Position numbers and translations under genes: made by a program
The notes under the pieces: model-generated
Databases searched by the model: none
What the model was told of the DNA's origin: nothing
What the model saw: the letters and a program-made list of their open reading frames with translations, nothing else
Shown: positions 5,353-8,021 of the stretch, piece after piece
Layout of the letters: each line of letters starts with the position of its first letter
Position numbering within the stretch: the stretch's first letter is position 1
NCBI GenBank assembly: GCA_958429225.1
Contig: CAUAJB010000074.1
Coordinates: 1 to 8,021, forward strand
Length of the DNA stretch: 8,021 bases
Direction of reading: 5' to 3'
Origin: an uncultured Collinsella sp.
GTDB lineage: Bacteria; Actinomycetota; Coriobacteriia; Coriobacteriales; Coriobacteriaceae

Positions 5353-5913
5353 TTAGCCAAAGTAGCGCTTAAGCAGGCCGGCGAAAGCCTTGCCGTGGCG
5401 GGCCTCGTCACGAGCCATCTCGTGCACGGTGTCATGGATGGCATCGAGGCCAGCGGCCTTGGCGCGCTTAGCAAGATCGGTCTTGCCGGCGGTGGCGCCG
5501 TTCTCGGCCTCAACGCGCATCTCGAGGTTCTTCTTGGTAGAGTCGGTCACGACCTCGCCCAGGAGCTCAGCGAACTTGGCGGCGTGCTCGGCCTCCTCGT
5601 GGGCAGCCTTCTCCCAGTACAGGCCGATCTCGGGATAACCCTCGCGATGGGCGACGCGAGCCATGGCCAGGTACATACCGACCTCGGAGCACTCGCCCTC
5701 AAAGTTGGCGCGCAGGTCGGCAACGATGTCCTCGGAGACGCCCTCCATCTTGGCGACGCCCACGACGTGCTCGGCAGCCCACTCGAGCTGACCCTCCTCC
5801 TGCTTCAGGAAGCGAGAACCGGGAACGCCGCACTGGGGGCACTTGAAGTCCTCGGGCAGCTGGTCGCCGTCGAACTCTTCCACATAACCGCAAACGGGGC
5901 AAACAAACTTCAT
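5353..5913 (-). CDS. Rubredoxin-first (reverse) rubrerythrin
   Basis: A 186-residue cytosolic non-haem iron protein that reduces hydrogen peroxide to water using electrons relayed through rubredoxin-type iron. The N-terminal rubredoxin domain (1-35) has both Cys knuckles: Cys5/Cys8 in CPVCGY and Cys25/Cys28 in CPQCG. The ferritin-like domain (about 42-185) carries the diiron ligands: Glu74 in FEGECSE, Glu107-x-x-His110 in HEEAEH, a Glu in the MRVEAEN segment (131-138), and Glu170-x-x-His173 in DEARHG. In classical rubrerythrin the rubredoxin domain comes last; the reversed order seen here is the type called reverse rubrerythrin in clostridia. The ATG at 5911-5913 is chosen because the protein starts directly at MKFVCPVCG and AAAGGA (minus strand, 5921-5926) lies 7 bases upstream; the frame stays open to 6018 but that extension is not rubrerythrin-like. 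It is a single-gene unit with its own promoter and terminator. Confidence 0.95.
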   Translation of the reverse strand: MKFVCPVCGYVEEFDGDQLPEDFKCPQCGVPGSRFLKQEEGQLEWAAEHVVGVAKMEGVSEDIVADLRANFEGECSEVGMYLAMARVAHREGYPEIGLYWEKAAHEEAEHAAKFAELLGEVVTDSTKKNLEMRVEAENGATAGKTDLAKRAKAAGLDAIHDTVHEMARDEARHGKAFAGLLKRYFG

Positions 5914-5948
5914 GATTCGATCCTTTCGATCGATGGCGATTGTGCGCT

Positions 5949-5979
5949 CGTCCGGTCCCGTAAGGGCCCTCTCCGGACG
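5949..5979 (-). other. Stem-loop in the rubrerythrin 5' leader
   Basis: CGTCCGG (5949-5955) and CCGGACG (5973-5979) form a 7-bp stem, with inner CCC/GGG pairing possible. It lies between the predicted transcription start (about 5990) and the ribosome binding site (5921-5926). It could influence mRNA stability or translation, but no known riboswitch is recognisable. Confidence 0.4.
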
Positions 5980-5997
5980 TGCGTCTTGACGAGTTCT

Positions 5998-6025
5998 ATT
6001 ATCCATAAATGCAACCAAATGTGAA
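5998..6025 (-). promoter_or_regulatory. Probable sigma-70 type promoter of the rubrerythrin gene
   Basis: On the minus strand, TTCACA (6025-6020) as -35 and GATAAT (6003-5998) as -10 are separated by 16 bases. Transcription would start near 5990, giving a leader of about 77 bases. The -10 is close to consensus and the -35 is weaker. No PerR-like palindrome could be assigned with confidence. Confidence 0.55.
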
Positions 6026-6117
6026 GCCTATTAGGAATGATTTTTAATAAAACAATTTCGAGATATGAAGATGTTGATTGATTAACGATTGGGAGGCCGT
6101 CTGCGATCTTTGCTGAG

Positions 6118-6151
6118 TACAATCGGGCGAGCAAATGTTGACCTATCAACA
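6118..6151 (+). promoter_or_regulatory. Candidate -10 and operator palindrome ahead of the adh-aldh operon
   Basis: TACAAT (6118-6123) is a plausible -10; no matching -35 is found at normal spacing. Starting 12 bases later, TGTTGA (6136-6141) CCTA TCAACA (6146-6151) is a perfect 6-4-6 palindrome. It would lie just after the predicted transcription start and before the AAGGAG (6156-6161) of the dehydrogenase gene, a typical place for a repressor operator. Which regulator binds it is unknown. Confidence 0.4.
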
Positions 6152-6169
6152 AATGAAGGAGTTTCCTTT

Positions 6170-7390
6170 ATGCATCTAGCCCGTCGTGCCTGGTGCCGAA
6201 CATATCAGACGGTTTTTCGCATTGCATTGCCGATCCTGCCCTATACCGAGCCGCGCATTTTAGAGCATGCCGAGGATGTGCCCGCGGTGCTTCAAAAGCG
6301 CTCGATCCAGAAGGTCCTTATCGTGACGGATCCCGGCATTGCCCGTCTGGGGCTCACGGCATCACTCGAGCGTGCGCTTACGGCTCAGGGGGTTGGCGTT
6401 GCGGTCTATGCCGAAACGCGTGCGAACCCCACGGTCTCGAATGTGGAGGAGGCGGCGTCCCTGTATCGAGAGAGCGCCTGCCAGGCCATTATCGGTTTTG
6501 GCGGAGGATCGGCCATGGACTGCGCCAAGGGTGTGGGGGCGCGCATTGCGCAGCCAAGCAAGCCCATCAACAAGATGCGCGGCCTGCTGCGGATTCATCG
6601 TCGCCTGCCGCTTCTCATCGCCGTTCCCACCACGGCAGGCACGGGAAGCGAGGTCACGCTTGCGGCGGTAATTACCGATGACGAGACGCACTACAAGTAC
6701 CCCATTAACGACTTTGTGCTTATCCCGCGCTTTGCGGTGCACGACCCCGAGTTTACGCGCGGTCTGCCCGCCTCCATTACGGGGCAGACGGGCATGGACG
6801 CTCTGACGCATGCCGTCGAGGCCTTTATCGGGCGAAGCACTACGCCCTATACGCGCAAGATGGCGCGACAGGCGGTGCAGCTTATCCACGACAATTTGCT
6901 CGAGGCCTATGAGCATGGTGACGACATGCCCGCTCGTCGCAATATGCTTTCGGCGGCGTATAAGGCGGGCGTTGCGTTTACTCGCTCCTATGTCGGATAT
7001 GTGCATGCCATCGCGCACAGTCTGGGCGGCCGATACGGAATTCCGCACGGTTTGGCCAACGCGATCATCCTGCCGCACATACTTCGCGCTTATGGTGACG
7101 CCGCCGCCTCCAAGCTTGCCGATCTTGCTCGCATGGCGGGCATTGCGCCGACTACCGCGCAGGACAGTCTTGCGGCCGAGGCATTTATCGATTGGGTCGA
7201 CCGCATGAACGAGGCCCTGGGAATCCCCAAATATGTCTTGGGCATTCGCCGCTCCGACATTCCCGAGATGGCGGCGCATGCCGATGCCGAGGCCAATCCG
7301 CTATACCCCGTTCCACTTTTGATGGACCGTTTGGAGCTCGAGCGTATGTACGAGGTCGTTGCGGGTGGTATGTTTGAGGACGAGAACTAG
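6170..7390 (+). CDS. Iron-dependent (group III) alcohol dehydrogenase
   Basis: A 406-residue cytosolic oxidoreductase of the Fe-ADH family, interconverting an alcohol and its aldehyde or ketone with NAD(P). The N-terminal Rossmann-like part carries the dinucleotide-binding GFGGGSAMDCAKG (109-121) and PTTAGTGSEVT (153-163). The C-terminal helical domain holds the metal ligands, matching the family spacing (Asp-x3-His, then two His 14 apart): Asp210 and His214 in GMDALTHAVEAF, His279 in VHAIAHSLGG, and His293 in IPHGLANA. All four are present, so activity is expected. The exact substrate cannot be told from sequence; short-chain alcohols, 1,3-propanediol-type and butanol-type enzymes share these motifs. 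The ATG at 6170 is preferred over upstream in-frame codons back to 6089 because AAGGAG lies 8 bases before it. Its TAG stop is 8 bases before the next gene, indicating an operon. Confidence 0.95.
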   Translation: MHLARRAWCRTYQTVFRIALPILPYTEPRILEHAEDVPAVLQKRSIQKVLIVTDPGIARLGLTASLERALTAQGVGVAVYAETRANPTVSNVEEAASLYRESACQAIIGFGGGSAMDCAKGVGARIAQPSKPINKMRGLLRIHRRLPLLIAVPTTAGTGSEVTLAAVITDDETHYKYPINDFVLIPRFAVHDPEFTRGLPASITGQTGMDALTHAVEAFIGRSTTPYTRKMARQAVQLIHDNLLEAYEHGDDMPARRNMLSAAYKAGVAFTRSYVGYVHAIAHSLGGRYGIPHGLANAIILPHILRAYGDAAASKLADLARMAGIAPTTAQDSLAAEAFIDWVDRMNEALGIPKYVLGIRRSDIPEMAAHADAEANPLYPVPLLMDRLELERMYEVVAGGMFEDEN

Positions 7391-7398
7391 GAGGGTCC

Positions 7399-8021
7399 AT
7401 GAACACCGAGGAAATTGCGCGCATCGTCGGCGACCAGCGCGCCTACTTTAAGACGCACGCCACGTTTGATGTCGATGCTCGGCGTCGTGCGCTCGTGAGT
7501 TTACGCGATGCGGTACGGGCCCACGAGGCCGATATTGCCCATGCGCTCAAGACCGATTTGGGAAAGTCACATGACGAGGCGTATATGTGTGAGATCGGCA
7601 CCTCGCTTTCCGAGATTCGGCATCAGATTGCGCATGTGGCTCGATGGAATCGTCCGCGCCTGCGTCCGTGTGACCTCGCTAACGCTGTGAGTGTGTGCAA
7701 AACGCAAGCCGTGCCCTATGGCGTCACGCTCATCATGGCGCCCTGGAACTACCCGTTTTTGCTGACGCTCGAGCCGCTCGCCGGCGCGCTCGCTGCGGGT
7801 AACACCGTGGTCATCAAGCCGAGTGCCTATGCGCCGGCTTCGAGCGTGGTGCTCAGGCAGATTTGCGAGGAAGCATTTGATCCGCGCCTGGTGACGGTCG
7901 TCGAAGGCGGGCGTGCCGAGAATGAGGCGCTGCTCGATGAATGCTGGGACAAAATCTTCTTTACCGGTAGTGTTCCGGTCGGCAAGCTCGTCATGGAGCG
8001 CGCGAGCAAAAACCTCACGCC
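7399..8021 (+). CDS. Aldehyde dehydrogenase, ALDH3-like (3' partial)
   Basis: The first 207 codons of an NAD(P)-dependent aldehyde dehydrogenase, cut by the window end. It oxidises an aldehyde to the acid, or works in reverse partnership with the neighbouring alcohol dehydrogenase. Visible landmarks: TDLGKSHDEAYMCEIG (about 54-69), the APWNYPFLLTLEPL segment near residue 115, GNTVVIKPSAYAP (about 134-146) whose Lys contacts NAD, and the FFTGS motif (about 190-194). These, with the short N-terminal region, fit the ALDH3 (YwdH/fatty aldehyde) branch. The catalytic Glu (in ELGGKSP) and Cys lie beyond the window, so activity cannot be judged. AGGAGGG (7389-7395) overlaps the stop of the upstream gene and lies 3 bases before the ATG, which implies coupled expression. 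Confidence 0.92.
   Translation, partial: MNTEEIARIVGDQRAYFKTHATFDVDARRRALVSLRDAVRAHEADIAHALKTDLGKSHDEAYMCEIGTSLSEIRHQIAHVARWNRPRLRPCDLANAVSVCKTQAVPYGVTLIMAPWNYPFLLTLEPLAGALAAGNTVVIKPSAYAPASSVVLRQICEEAFDPRLVTVVEGGRAENEALLDECWDKIFFTGSVPVGKLVMERASKNLT

Noticed and set aside
5215..6024. 269-codon plus-strand open frame opposite rubrerythrin
   Set aside because: It is antisense to a clear rubrerythrin and passes through that gene's terminator; no domain is recognisable.
6362..7279. 305-codon minus-strand open frame opposite the iron alcohol dehydrogenase
   Set aside because: Antisense shadow of a well-supported gene; Arg/His-rich with no domain.

Overview
This window reads as a moderately GC-rich, strictly anaerobic Gram-positive chromosome. 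Its gene set (MocR-controlled PdxS/PdxT vitamin B6 synthesis, rubredoxin-first rubrerythrin, iron alcohol dehydrogenase plus aldehyde dehydrogenase, an RGG-tailed RNA-binding protein, and an orphan AbiEi-like/DUF559-like protein) best fits an intestinal actinobacterium of the Coriobacteriia, such as Collinsella or a relative. That assignment is a judgement from gene content and style; no database was searched.

Layout. (1) Bases 2-244 are the 3' end of a + strand gene coding for a long RGG/FGG-repeat tail, followed by two stem-loops; the second looks like its terminator. (2) Bases 356-597 have no gene but are dense in inverted repeats, including a perfect 20-bp-arm hairpin at 491-558. (3) Bases 598-2096, minus strand: pdxS then pdxT, 20 bases apart, the two subunits of PLP synthase. 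(4) Bases 2242-3672, plus strand, divergent from pdxS: a 476-residue MocR-family regulator (GntR winged helix plus aminotransferase fold), very likely PdxR. The 145-base gap carries a candidate operator dyad. (5) Bases 3671-5209: two 119-bp, about 82% identical hairpin-ended repeats in direct orientation flank one orphan gene (3973-5100), a probable PD-(D/E)XK nuclease-like protein. A further unrelated hairpin lies between the first repeat and this gene. (6) Bases 5353-5913, minus strand: a rubrerythrin with its rubredoxin domain first, with a textbook terminator and a recognisable promoter. (7) Bases 6170 to the window end, plus strand: a two-gene operon of an iron-dependent alcohol dehydrogenase and an ALDH3-like aldehyde dehydrogenase cut by the window edge.

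How the parts work together. pdxS, pdxT and the MocR gene form a self-contained PLP synthesis and sensing module: PdxT releases ammonia from glutamine, PdxS builds PLP, and the regulator probably senses PLP and controls the divergent promoters. Rubrerythrin handles peroxide in an anaerobe. The alcohol and aldehyde dehydrogenases probably interconvert an alcohol, aldehyde and acid with NAD(P). The repeat-flanked gene is the accessory insertion in otherwise housekeeping DNA and is the most unusual part of the window. In both genes that run into this repeat, the repeat supplies all or part of the stop codon, in different frames.
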